Notes: generated by a model from the sequence alone, not told the origin. Counted from the first letter of the stretch, positions 18,278 through 26,934 are shown. The stretch: 39,156 bases of DNA from Acholeplasmatales bacterium (GCA_017961685.1 JAGCWW010000029.1:1-39156); one strand, 5' to 3'. Numbers and translations are program-made.

Positions 18278-19663
18278 CTATCTCCTTGCTATCTCGAAAT
18301 CGTTAATTAAGAATTTTTCGGTTTCGTATTTTTCGTTTAATTTTGTTATATTATATCCATCGTTTGTTGTTCCATATACTAAGACATATAATAGTCTAGT
18401 TATACCATCAGTATCTATCTTATCCCCAAATAATTCTGATGCTTTTACTCTACTTGCCTTAGATAAAATCATATCAACAAACTTCTTTATAGCTACTTCA
18501 CTGAACTTAGAATTGTAAGCTTCTAAGAAGGCTTTTTGTAATTCATCTAAATCAGGTCTATCATGTACTGTTAAAGCACTACTTTCAATTGGTCTAGTCA
18601 TAATCTTAGGTGATTGTAGTGAATTAACTTGTAGAGCTTGTTGTTGACTTATTGTGAATAAGTTCTCAATTTTGCTCATTAATTGATGTTCTGTCATTCC
18701 TTGATCTTTTGTCATGAACTTTAAGATGTAGTTTAACTTTCCTAAAGTATCAGTTTCATTATTAAGTAGGAACTTAATCTTTGTGATTGTTGAATTGACA
18801 TAAACTTTATTCTTTTGTTCGATTTCATCAATTAAATCATCTAAGTTATTGAAAATATCAATTGTATCATTTATAGATCTAGTAATTGCAAATTCAGCTT
18901 CTTCTCTAGTTGAGCCCTTATCAATCATATGAGCACCAATTAGTTTATTCATTAAAATGTCATTACCATAAATTTCTTCAAGCTTTTCTAATATTCTACG
19001 TTTGTATCTATCAACGTTATCAAATGTCTTTAATCTTTGGTAAGATTTATCAACTAATTGAGTCTTATAGTCAATTAATTTTTCCATTAATTCTCTAACA
19101 CCTGTATTTTGACTAATACTTGTAATATAATCTCTAAGCTTTAAGTTAATCTTCTTGATTTCAGCGATAAATTCTAAAGCTAATCTTGCGACTTGGTTAA
19201 TAACTAAATTAAGCTCTTCATTTGATGATTTTGTAAGAAGTGAATAAATAGAGAATAAATAACCCTTATATTCAAATACAGCATAATCACTTTCTTCTTC
19301 CTCTTTTGGAGCGGCTATTCTATCAAATCCTTCAAGAACTGTTAAAGCATAATATCTAAAACTTACTAAATCGTTATAGTTATTATCAGTTTCTAAAACT
19401 AACCAACCAGTTTGATAAAGTCTATTTAAAACATAATTTGCTTTTTCTCTTGGAGTTTGTGTAACCTCATCATCCTCTTGAAAATCAGGACTTTCATCGA
19501 AATAATCGATTAATTCATCCATTGCTTCTTCCCTTGTCACATCAAAACCCATTTTTTTATCATATAAGTCATATACTCTTTTTAAACAATCGTAATAAAT
19601 ACTCTTGTTTTTCGAAGCTAATATGCTAAAAAAATTAGCAGGGACTACATCAAAAATATTCAA
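18278..19663 (-). CDS. jetA: JetA / MksF-type kleisin subunit (DUF5716)
   Basis: A protein of about 461 residues, the kleisin that bridges the SMC heads in Wadjet. The opening FDVVPANFFSILASKNKSIY matches the JetA family N-terminus, and a winged-helix-like segment spans roughly 40-90. The centre is largely helical with charged coiled stretches (about 170-330), and a C-terminal winged-helix segment follows. The GTG at 19672 would place the start directly on the ribosome binding site. A TTG at 19663 is eight bases after GGGAG and is preferred. It begins close behind the DUF1189 gene, whose stop is only five bases before the GTG. Confidence 0.87.
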   Translation of the reverse strand: MNIFDVVPANFFSILASKNKSIYYDCLKRVYDLYDKKMGFDVTREEAMDELIDYFDESPDFQEDDEVTQTPREKANYVLNRLYQTGWLVLETDNNYNDLVSFRYYALTVLEGFDRIAAPKEEEESDYAVFEYKGYLFSIYSLLTKSSNEELNLVINQVARLALEFIAEIKKINLKLRDYITSISQNTGVRELMEKLIDYKTQLVDKSYQRLKTFDNVDRYKRRILEKLEEIYGNDILMNKLIGAHMIDKGSTREEAEFAITRSINDTIDIFNNLDDLIDEIEQKNKVYVNSTITKIKFLLNNETDTLGKLNYILKFMTKDQGMTEHQLMSKIENLFTISQQQALQVNSLQSPKIMTRPIESSALTVHDRPDLDELQKAFLEAYNSKFSEVAIKKFVDMILSKASRVKASELFGDKIDTDGITRLLYVLVYGTTNDGYNITKLNEKYETEKFLINDFEIARR

Positions 19664-19676
19664 AACAATCACTCCC

Positions 19677-20498
19677 TTATTTATTATCGTTTTTTAAAAC
19701 GTCAACATTCTTTAGTGCAATAATATAATAAATTATACCTATGAAGCATCCGATATATCCGAATATATCGAAGCCATATAATGAATCTAATATTTGACCA
19801 ATAGTTTCTAGTGCAAAAGCATATATTGCCATTACAAAGCATTCTTTGAAATATAAGTTTCTTGTTCCTCTAGCAAGTAAGGCACATAATAAATCAAATA
19901 TTAGTGCTATAAATGCTATTCTAAAGAAAGTAGATAAAACATCAAATGTTCCCCAGTATGGTTTTAAATCATTTACGATTGTATCGCATGCTTTTTCTAC
20001 TCTTTCAAATTCTAAAACCCTTGTTTTATAATCTGTTTCTTTTAAGAAATTAAAGTTTAAACCATCTAAGCCAAGTTCTGTATATGTATAACTTTTTACT
20101 TTGTTACCAACAAAATAAACATTTATGCCATGATCTTCTAATTTAACAACATAATAAGTTCCATTTTGGGCGAATAATACAGGATCTGTATCATCATTTG
20201 GAAAAAGAATAGCACAATTACCTTCAAAAATAAGGTTTGTTTGCTTACTATCAACAGTTAATGTATTATCATTAATTTCCCCATCATAGAATTCATTTCT
20301 CTCTTCAACTAATACTTCTCTTATCCTATATTTTGTATCTTCACTAATACCTTTTGTCTTAACAGTTGAAATAATTGTAGGTATAGTTGCGATTACGCAT
20401 AAAGATAAGATATATAATAACGCAAGAAAAACGTTGTCTAATCTATATAAAGATATTGAACTTGGATTTGCTAAACTAGCTTTAATTCTTCTAAACAT
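19677..20498 (-). CDS. DUF1189 family membrane protein
   Basis: A 273-residue membrane protein with one membrane segment near 25-48, an extracytoplasmic domain at about 50-185, and three to four segments at about 185-265. The layout and the N-terminus (SISLYRLDNVFLALLYIL, ending in AIP-like ATIPTII) resemble DUF1189 proteins of Bacillota such as maltodextrin-locus YvdJ; the family has no established function. It is the first gene of the JetABC operon, with its own extended -10 at 20526-20534 and AGGAGAT before the ATG. A membrane protein leading a Jet operon is unusual; a link to the SMC complex is inference from position only. Confidence 0.7.
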   Translation of the reverse strand: MFRRIKASLANPSSISLYRLDNVFLALLYILSLCVIATIPTIISTVKTKGISEDTKYRIREVLVEERNEFYDGEINDNTLTVDSKQTNLIFEGNCAILFPNDDTDPVLFAQNGTYYVVKLEDHGINVYFVGNKVKSYTYTELGLDGLNFNFLKETDYKTRVLEFERVEKACDTIVNDLKPYWGTFDVLSTFFRIAFIALIFDLLCALLARGTRNLYFKECFVMAIYAFALETIGQILDSLYGFDIFGYIGCFIGIIYYIIALKNVDVLKNDNK

Positions 20499-20525
20499 AA
20501 TATATCTCCTACACTCTCAATATAT

Positions 20526-20534
20526 ATTATAACA
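20526..20534 (-). promoter_or_regulatory. Extended -10 promoter for the DUF1189-jetABC operon
   Basis: TGTTATAAT on the minus strand, 28 bases upstream of the DUF1189 ATG. It diverges from the radical SAM promoter 50 bases away. Confidence 0.6.
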
Positions 20535-20585
20535 TATATATTGTGATTTTAAAATCAAAAAATCATATAAAATGAAATATTTAAA

Positions 20586-20594
20586 TGCTATAAT
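20586..20594 (+). promoter_or_regulatory. Extended -10 promoter for the radical SAM gene
   Basis: TGCTATAAT on the plus strand, 16 bases before the ATG, so the 5' leader is very short but leaves room for GGTGA. Confidence 0.5.
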
Positions 20595-20609
20595 TTAAGT
20601 GGTGATAAA

Positions 20610-21518
20610 ATGAATTTAATGAATGATGAAAAACATTTTAATACACTAAATAATTACTACAAAGCTAAATACGGGAAAAAAGTGTTTAAAATACCACTAA
20701 ATGGTAATTTTAAATGCCCTCATTCTGGCTGTATTTTTTGTAATGGTAGCGGAGATTTTGCGGGTAATAAAAATAAAACAATTACTGAACAGTTTTATGA
20801 TGTTAAACGTATGATGGAAAATAAATGGAATGATGCTTATTATATTGTTTATTTTCAAGCAAATACTAATACTTACGCACCACTAGAGGAATTAAAACAA
20901 AAATATGAAGAAGCTTTATCACTAGATAAAAATATAATTGGTATATCTATCGCAACACGTTGTGACTCAATCACTGATGAATGCTTAGAATACTTAAAAG
21001 AGTTAAACAAAAAGACTTTTGTTCAAATAGAATTAGGCCTACAAACTATACACGAAAAGACATCAAAATTAATAAATAGAGGACATACTTTAAAACAATT
21101 TGATGATTGTATAAAAAGGCTAAAAGAAGCCAATATTAGTGTTGTTGTTCATATTATTAATGGCTTACCTTATGAAACATTTGACATGATGATTGAAACA
21201 GCTAAATATGTAGGATCTTTAGGTATAGATGGAATTAAAATACATATGCTTTATGTAATGAAAAATACACCATTAGAATTGATGTATGAAAAAGAAAAAT
21301 TCCCTATTTTAACTAGGGATGAATATGTAAAAATAGTTTCTACTCAACTAGAATATATTCCACTATCAATGGTTATTCACCGCTTAACAGGTGATTCTGA
21401 TAAGAACTTATTAATTGAACCAACATGGAGTTTAAAGAAGTTTGTTGTATTAAATGAAATAGATAAATATATGAGAAAAAATAAAATATACCAAGGAGAC
21501 AAAATAAAAGAGGAATAA
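20610..21518 (+). CDS. TIGR01212 / YhcC-YtqA family radical SAM protein
   Basis: A 302-residue radical SAM protein of the TIGR01212 (YhcC/YtqA, Elp3-like core) family. Cluster cysteines are Cys36, Cys41 and Cys44 in KCPHSGCIFC, then GSGDFAG. VYFQANTNTYAPLEEL, ATRCDSI, IELGLQTIHEKT and VVHIINGLPYET are family landmarks of the TIM-barrel. Relatives usually have about a dozen residues between the first Cys and the CxxC pair; here only four. The function of this family is unresolved; an RNA or translation link is suspected from Elp3-like similarity. Expressed alone from its own promoter, with a terminator at 21507-21533 shared with the convergent lipoprotein gene. Confidence 0.9.
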   Translation: MNLMNDEKHFNTLNNYYKAKYGKKVFKIPLNGNFKCPHSGCIFCNGSGDFAGNKNKTITEQFYDVKRMMENKWNDAYYIVYFQANTNTYAPLEELKQKYEEALSLDKNIIGISIATRCDSITDECLEYLKELNKKTFVQIELGLQTIHEKTSKLINRGHTLKQFDDCIKRLKEANISVVVHIINGLPYETFDMMIETAKYVGSLGIDGIKIHMLYVMKNTPLELMYEKEKFPILTRDEYVKIVSTQLEYIPLSMVIHRLTGDSDKNLLIEPTWSLKKFVVLNEIDKYMRKNKIYQGDKIKEE

Positions 21519-21533
21519 ATCCTCTTTTTTTAT
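21507..21533. terminator. Bidirectional terminator between radical SAM and lipoprotein genes
   Basis: AAAGAGGA pairs with TCCTCTTT around ATAAA; an A-run precedes and a T-run follows, so it works on both strands. It overlaps the stop codons of both convergent genes. Confidence 0.88.
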
Positions 21534-23401
21534 TTTGCAATTGTTATTGTTTGAGTAGTTGATTGTTTTATTGATGATTGATCAACATATAAACCAAGAT
21601 CTAGCCATGATAAGTATCCATAGATACTAGTACTGCCATGTCCATCATTTAAAACTTCTATTGAATCTATAACTTTATTGTCGTTATAAGTTCTTTCGCC
21701 TTCAGTTAAGCTGAATGGTAATAATAATCCTTCACTATTTTTAACAGCAACACTCATTGGATACTCATCATAATATGATTTACCTGCACCATTTTCTTTC
21801 ACAGCATAAACAGTATCAACTGATATTATATAATCATTTGGTGTAATCTTTAGTTCACAGGAATCATTAGAAATTGTACCATTAATGTCATATGATTTTT
21901 TATTTGCTGAAGTTTTAGATGCTGATTTTAAAAGATAATAATATCCATCTATTCTTCCAAATTCTGGTTCTATTACATAGAAATGATATTCCGTATTAGT
22001 TACGTTGATACTTACATTAGACACACTAATAGAGCCGCTTAAATTACCATCTTCTTCTTTAATTGTACCACTTATATCGTATTCAACTTTTATATTTACT
22101 TTTCCATTAGAAACAACAGTAGCACCTTCGGCTTCTATTTCTGGCACAGTATAAACATATTCATATTCTTCAGCTACATGTCCAGTTACTTTATAACCAT
22201 CTTCACTACCAAAATGTATTATTCCTTCGGCATGAGTTCCAAATTCTCCTGAAACATCAAATATGGCTTTAACTACCCCTTCTTCGCCTTCTTCTTTGCA
22301 TGTTACTTTAAATGTTGCTCTACCATTATTATCAGTTGTAACGCTTGTTTTATCAACAGTAAAACTACTTGATAGGCTAGTTATAGTTAAATAATAACCA
22401 GGAAGAGCAAAATCAGGATAAATAGGATTAGTTGGATTAGAATAATGACAATATAAGCTTACATCAGCTGATTCACCTTCACTTAAGGTAGTCTTAGATG
22501 AGCTCATTGTAAATTGTGGTGTAATCATTTTATATTCAATAGTTATAGTTACATCAATTAACTCTTTATTTTCACTATTATTATCTAATGTTTTATTAAA
22601 TGTGTTTGAATCTACTGTTTCACCAGCAACAGTTGAGCGTCCATAAGTATCACCTTTTTTATTGGAATCACCCCATACCATTGATAAATCTTCTGCATTT
22701 CCACTTACTCCATCAATTTGGTATTTTCCAAAGATCTTTAAACCACATCCATAATAGTAATAGCCTTCAAATTCTTCATAATAATCTAAAACATGCTTTT
22801 CATCAACCAAATAATCATAAAATGATTGTGTAATCCAAGCATCATTTTTATTAGTTCTTTTTGCTTCTAAAACCAAATCACGATATTTACTAGTCATATC
22901 AGGAGTTTTATCTAATATTTCATATCTAGAAAAATGATTAATCTTAAAAGTTGCTACTCCACTAGCTACTGTTGCACTAGTAACATAATCCCAGATTTTA
23001 GTTACATCATTATAACAGAATACTGATATAGTCGCATTAGTTGGAGCTTTAGTAAGTCTAACAGTTGCTTCTACTTCTTTATTAAACTTAGTTCCAGATG
23101 GACCATATTCAACTCCACCTAAAAAGCTTTGTGATATGTTAGAACTAAATTCTTTTGAATTACTAACATATTTTAAAGATATTTCGGTATCTTTATCTAA
23201 AGCATCTTTAGGAATATTTAAAGATAAATTACTATCTTTATCACTTAATGTTCCACCATCTTTACCTATTTTACCTTTTGTAGCTTCATGAGTAATGATT
23301 TCTTGTGTTTTCTTTTTATCTTTCTTTTTACCACAAGCAGCTATTGTAAAAATACTAGAAAATAATAAAACAGGTATTAATATTTTCTTTAAAATATTCA
23401 T
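21530..23401 (-). CDS. Large surface lipoprotein with a ZU5-like domain
   Basis: A 623-residue secreted lipoprotein. The signal peptide has Lys5-Lys6, a hydrophobic core and lipobox IAAC with Cys23, followed by a Lys-rich linker. Residues 40-160 resemble a ZU5 domain: GKIGKDGGTLSDKDSNL, IPKDALDKDTEISL, and an ending like FSRYEIL. Later parts are beta-rich: an Ig-like segment at about 295-390 (SSKTTLSEGESADVSLYC, then DNNGRATFKVTCKEEG), and unclassified beta regions to the C-terminus. No enzymatic motif is seen. It probably displays or binds something at the surface. Monocistronic, convergent with the radical SAM gene; AGGAGGG precedes the start. Confidence 0.8.
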   Translation of the reverse strand: MNILKKILIPVLLFSSIFTIAACGKKKDKKKTQEIITHEATKGKIGKDGGTLSDKDSNLSLNIPKDALDKDTEISLKYVSNSKEFSSNISQSFLGGVEYGPSGTKFNKEVEATVRLTKAPTNATISVFCYNDVTKIWDYVTSATVASGVATFKINHFSRYEILDKTPDMTSKYRDLVLEAKRTNKNDAWITQSFYDYLVDEKHVLDYYEEFEGYYYYGCGLKIFGKYQIDGVSGNAEDLSMVWGDSNKKGDTYGRSTVAGETVDSNTFNKTLDNNSENKELIDVTITIEYKMITPQFTMSSSKTTLSEGESADVSLYCHYSNPTNPIYPDFALPGYYLTITSLSSSFTVDKTSVTTDNNGRATFKVTCKEEGEEGVVKAIFDVSGEFGTHAEGIIHFGSEDGYKVTGHVAEEYEYVYTVPEIEAEGATVVSNGKVNIKVEYDISGTIKEEDGNLSGSISVSNVSINVTNTEYHFYVIEPEFGRIDGYYYLLKSASKTSANKKSYDINGTISNDSCELKITPNDYIISVDTVYAVKENGAGKSYYDEYPMSVAVKNSEGLLLPFSLTEGERTYNDNKVIDSIEVLNDGHGSTSIYGYLSWLDLGLYVDQSSIKQSTTQTITIAK

Positions 23402-23521
23402 AAAATCCCTCCTTATATCGTATAATACACTTTTATTATATATTATATAAATATATGTTTTAACTATCTTTATGAATATAATGTCAAAAAAATGAAAAAA
23501 GATTAAAATGTATAAAACAAA

Positions 23522-23890
23522 TTAATCTTCTTTTCTTATATTCTTACACTTTTTCTTTCCAATAACATTTAATAATGTTTTATAAACTACTTCCTTACAG
23601 TCTAAATCCTTTAAAACAACTATCGCATTACCATATAAGGAATTAGTTTTTATATCATCTAGCTTTGCCATATCTATAACATATAAGTTTCTACATTTAA
23701 CATTAGATGCATAAATATATGTTGTATATATATCTATATCGATATCAAAATCATTCATAAACATAACGCCATTTGGAAAAACATAAGCATTTAGTTTTTC
23801 TGAATAATAATCTTCTAATTCATCATATTCTTTAATAATGGCTTTATCTTCTTTATTTTTATTCTTTTCAATAATACTTTTAATATCCAT
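23522..23890 (-). CDS. Small hypothetical protein, unknown
   Basis: A 122-residue acidic cytosolic protein. I do not recognise the family. The N-terminal part is charged and helical (IEKNKNKEDKAIIKEYDEL), then comes a beta-like section with NGVMFMNDFDIDIDIYTT and repeated short hydrophobic strands (CRNLYVIDMAKL, AIVVLKDLDCKEVVY), ending in a basic tail. The frame opens at 23929 but would run through a terminator; GGTGA five bases before the ATG at 23890 decides the start. No signal peptide or membrane segment. It lies alone between a lipoprotein gene and a small membrane-protein gene. Confidence 0.65.
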   Translation of the reverse strand: MDIKSIIEKNKNKEDKAIIKEYDELEDYYSEKLNAYVFPNGVMFMNDFDIDIDIYTTYIYASNVKCRNLYVIDMAKLDDIKTNSLYGNAIVVLKDLDCKEVVYKTLLNVIGKKKCKNIRKED

Positions 23891-23914
23891 AATATCACCA
23901 CTATTATTATACAA

Positions 23915-23940
23915 TAAAAAAAGCATCATTTCGATGCTTT
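23915..23940 (-). terminator. Intrinsic terminator after the small membrane protein gene
   Basis: On the minus strand AAAGCATC pairs with GATGCTTT around GAAAT, followed by a T-run. Confidence 0.88.
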
Positions 23941-23951
23941 CTTTATATGAA

Positions 23952-24440
23952 TTAGTCTTTAATGCAAAGTGGTAGAGCTGAAGTTACACCAGCACCAATG
24001 AAGAAAATACCACCTAAAATTGCACCAACACCTAGGTTAACTTTCATGCTAGCTCCAAAGATTTCTCCCTCGATTTGGCTCCAATCATAGAAATATTTTC
24101 CATCAACGTTAACAAATTGCTTTGTCATAAAGAAGAAAATTCCAGCTGCAACAAAACAAGCAATTGAAACGATAGGGAATGCTTTTTTCTTAATTCCTGC
24201 CATAGGTAAAATAGCAAATACTAAACCAGCAATAGCAGCTAAGAAAGCGATGAATAGGAAAATAGAGAAATCGAAGCCATCCTTTTCACCAAAAATAGTT
24301 TTTAATCCAGAATATGATTCAGTTTCACTATAGCCATATGCAGAAGCTTTCATTGTAATTCCTGCTAAGAATAAAGCAAAAATTAATCCAAGTGCACCTA
24401 GTGCAATTGTACAAATACTAAAAATTTGTGACTTTTTCAT
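23952..24440 (-). CDS. Small four-helix membrane protein, unknown
   Basis: A 162-residue integral membrane protein with hydrophobic segments at about 7-30, 58-80, 88-106 and 135-157, rich in Ala, Gly and Phe. The first segment could be mistaken for a signal sequence but lacks a clear cleavage site. An extracytoplasmic loop of about 30 residues follows it. I do not recognise the family. It has its own AGGAGG site, a promoter-like TATAAT upstream, and a terminator at 23915-23940, so it is a single-gene unit. Confidence 0.7.
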   Translation of the reverse strand: MKKSQIFSICTIALGALGLIFALFLAGITMKASAYGYSETESYSGLKTIFGEKDGFDFSIFLFIAFLAAIAGLVFAILPMAGIKKKAFPIVSIACFVAAGIFFFMTKQFVNVDGKYFYDWSQIEGEIFGASMKVNLGVGAILGGIFFIGAGVTSALPLCIKD

Positions 24441-24494
24441 TTAATATAATCCTCCTTAATTATTATTATATAACAATTAACTTTTCTTTTACAA

Positions 24495-24543
24495 CAAAAA
24501 AAGCCTAAATAAGACATTTTTTTGAAATTAGTCTTATATCGGC
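24495..24543 (-). terminator. Probable terminator after the LeuRS-like gene
   Basis: On the minus strand TAAGAC pairs with GTCTTA around a 15-base A-rich loop, and GCC pairs with GGC outside an imperfect internal loop; seven T residues follow. The stem overlaps the LeuRS-like stop codon. Confidence 0.55.
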
Positions 24544-26645
24544 CATTCTTCAAATGATAATATATTCTTTTTATTTATATATTCATAATGTAATTCCTCT
24601 GTTACAAAAGGAATGATTGGATGAAGCAGCTTTAAAATAATTGACGCTTCTTTTCTATTCATCTTTTTACCCTTTAATAAATCATTAATTTTACTACCCA
24701 TTAAAGCTACTACTTCTTTTAGATTACCAACTTTATAAGCTTCATTAATTTCATTAACTAGATTATTAAAGTTTTCATCTAATTTATAATCACTTGTAAT
24801 TTCTAGATCAAATAATCTAATTAATCTATCTACATATCTTCTATATATTTCTAAATCTAGATTATCTATCTTATCATTTATATTAATTAAGAATAATCTA
24901 AATACATCAGCACCATATTTATCTATACTACCTTCAATATCAAAATTATCATCAATAATTACTTTATTTTCTACTACTACATTTTTAAATGGGTCATCTA
25001 TATCTAAGTATTTAATATCCTTTAAGAATAAAATCATAAATCTAGCATATAATAAATCAGTTGCGCTTATATCACCTAAATATAAATTTAGTGGTAGCCA
25101 TTTATTAATTTCTAATCTTGCATCAGGACTATTTATAGGAAGTAATCCAGCATTACTTTTTAATATAAATGCTAAATAATACCATGATAATGATGCGAAG
25201 CTAGTCATAGTTTGTAGCTCTCTTACGCCATTTTTACCATCTTTAGTATAAACATTTAACCATGATTTCGCATTATATAATGGTGAGTTTTCATTACCTG
25301 ATGGTTTAACAATAATATCAGGATTATCTAGTGGTAATTCTGTACTATTTAATACTTTAATTGTTCCATCATCTAAATATATTACTGGTATTGCTTCAGA
25401 AAAATAGATTGGATTAGATAAGCATATTTCTCTAAGCTTATATGCTTTTTTAACCTCTCCATAATCATTTTCAACTAAATAATTAATAACCTTTTTATTT
25501 GCTTCACTTATATTTAAATCATCAATAAAACCACTATTAATATGAACTCCATCTTCTAGTGTTAAATCAAATTCACTATCAATTACTTTAATAATATCTA
25601 AGCCATATAGGCTTGCAAATTCAAAGTCAAGTTCATCAGTTGAAGGTGTGCATATTTTAAAGTCATTACCATATTTATCATCTAGATAATTTGCTACCCA
25701 AATGGGTAGTAATTTACCATTCATTGGATTAATCGCAAATGCACCCGTAAATATGCCACTTACTCCATCATTTTTAGAATAATTATTTAAGTAATCTAAG
25801 ACATCATTATATTCATCTTCACTAGTTATATCTAAAACATATTTATTATCAGGTGAAATAATACAAAAAGTTGATCCAAATAAATCATCTACTCTATCTC
25901 TAAAGGTATGAAAGATAAATCTATCTCCTTCTAATCTTATTTTTAAATCATAACCTTCTTTTTTACCAATTAGATTTATAAATTCTTCTTTTAAAGATTC
26001 TGGATAATTTAAGTTATCTAATTCAGAAAGTAGTCTTTCATTATATTTTTCAATATCAATAAACCAGTATTTAGTTGTTTTAAGTTCAACTAAATAGTTA
26101 TCATTTTTAAGTCTATAATTTACTCCATCATATAAAACATCTTTTTCATCTACTATTTTTTTAAGCATACTACAATAATAGATATCAACATCTTTTAGTT
26201 TTACTAATCCATATTCATACATTTTAGTAAATAGCCATTGACTCCACTTATAAGTATCCGGATCACTTGTATTAATTGTTAAATCATAATCGACACTTAA
26301 GCCAAGTTTTTTAGCTATATCTAATTTTTTTACCATATTCTTTTTAGAATAATCATATGGACTATTACCTGTTTTAATGGCATATTTCTCTCCATCAATT
26401 CCAAATGAATCAAAGCCAATAGAGCTTAAAACATTAAAGCCTTGCATTCTTTTATATCTAGCAACACTATCAACTTTAAGTAAGTTTAAATAATCACCTA
26501 AAATGTTTGTTTTACTATTAGTTTTAATATATTTAGATAAGCAGAAAAAACGAGGACGAAAATTATCATTCATCTTCTTATATATCTTATTATTAAGCCA
26601 ATAATTAGACCATTTTTCCTCTACTTCCTTAAAATTATATTGCAT
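24534..26645 (-). CDS. LeuRS paralogue without HIGH and KMSKS (pseudo-synthetase)
   Basis: A 703-residue protein clearly derived from leucyl-tRNA synthetase but about 100-150 residues shorter. Co-linear matches include VARYKRMQGFNVLSSIGFDSFG (residues 61 on), the FTGAFAINPMNGKLLPIWVA part of the editing domain, SWYYL, DLLYARF, DKYGADVFRLF and IIPFVTEELH. Yet HIGH reads Ile-Leu-Gly-Asp (48-51), KMSKS reads Glu-Asn-Lys-Val-Ile (559-563), the RYWGEP and GGxEHA motifs are lost, and the editing-site TRPDTLFG is FRDRVDDLFG. The C-terminal tRNA-binding domain is absent after WPI. It should not aminoacylate tRNA. It lies directly after acpP, and AGGAGAA precedes its ATG. A working leuS must be elsewhere. 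Role unknown; regulation, binding of ACP or tRNA, or another acyl reaction are all possible. Confidence 0.85.
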   Translation of the reverse strand: MQYNFKEVEEKWSNYWLNNKIYKKMNDNFRPRFFCLSKYIKTNSKTNILGDYLNLLKVDSVARYKRMQGFNVLSSIGFDSFGIDGEKYAIKTGNSPYDYSKKNMVKKLDIAKKLGLSVDYDLTINTSDPDTYKWSQWLFTKMYEYGLVKLKDVDIYYCSMLKKIVDEKDVLYDGVNYRLKNDNYLVELKTTKYWFIDIEKYNERLLSELDNLNYPESLKEEFINLIGKKEGYDLKIRLEGDRFIFHTFRDRVDDLFGSTFCIISPDNKYVLDITSEDEYNDVLDYLNNYSKNDGVSGIFTGAFAINPMNGKLLPIWVANYLDDKYGNDFKICTPSTDELDFEFASLYGLDIIKVIDSEFDLTLEDGVHINSGFIDDLNISEANKKVINYLVENDYGEVKKAYKLREICLSNPIYFSEAIPVIYLDDGTIKVLNSTELPLDNPDIIVKPSGNENSPLYNAKSWLNVYTKDGKNGVRELQTMTSFASLSWYYLAFILKSNAGLLPINSPDARLEINKWLPLNLYLGDISATDLLYARFMILFLKDIKYLDIDDPFKNVVVENKVIIDDNFDIEGSIDKYGADVFRLFLININDKIDNLDLEIYRRYVDRLIRLFDLEITSDYKLDENFNNLVNEINEAYKVGNLKEVVALMGSKINDLLKGKKMNRKEASIILKLLHPIIPFVTEELHYEYINKKNILSFEEWPI

Positions 26646-26662
26646 ATTCTTCTCCTAATAGT

Positions 26663-26685
26663 AAAAAAAGCCAAATGGCTTTTTA
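26663..26685 (-). terminator. Terminator between acpP and the LeuRS-like gene
   Basis: On the minus strand AAAAGCC pairs with GGCTTTT around ATTT, followed by TTTTTT. The stem begins at the acpP stop codon. The LeuRS-like ribosome binding site begins just after the T-run, leaving no room for a promoter. Confidence 0.85.
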
Positions 26686-26910
26686 TTTATTCTCTTCTAT
26701 GTATTTAACGATATCTCCAATAACTTTCATATTTTGGATTACATCTTCATTAATTTCTACACCGAACTCTTCTTCAATTTGCATGATGATTTCAACTGCA
26801 TCTAAGCTATCAGCACCTAGATCTTCTCTAAATCTAGCATCCATAGTTACTTTAGATTCATCAATTCCAAGTTCATCTATAATGATTTCTTTAATCTTTT
26901 CAAATACCAT
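26683..26910 (-). CDS. acpP: Acyl carrier protein
   Basis: A 75-residue acidic four-helix carrier. Ser35 in GADSLDAVE is the 4'-phosphopantetheine attachment site. The DSL motif and the helix-2 acidic face ([11 protein letters not shown]) are typical of fatty-acid-synthesis ACP. The length is standard. A near-consensus promoter (TTGACT-17-TATAAT) drives it, and AGGAGAGG precedes the ATG. No fatty-acid synthesis genes are next to it; its neighbours are an LtaS-like gene upstream and the LeuRS paralogue downstream, so the usual fab context is missing. It could be the main ACP or a specialised one. Confidence 0.95.
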   Translation of the reverse strand: MVFEKIKEIIIDELGIDESKVTMDARFREDLGADSLDAVEIIMQIEEEFGVEINEDVIQNMKVIGDIVKYIEENK

Positions 26911-26934
26911 ATTTCATCCTCTCCTATCGTAATT

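Noticed and set aside
13482..20498. Standard Wadjet defence system
   Set aside because: JetA, JetB and JetC are present but JetD is not, so it cannot be called a complete Wadjet from this window.
23402..23521. Possible small gene upstream of the lipoprotein
   Set aside because: Only A/T-rich promoter-like sequence is seen; no start with a ribosome binding site and frame.
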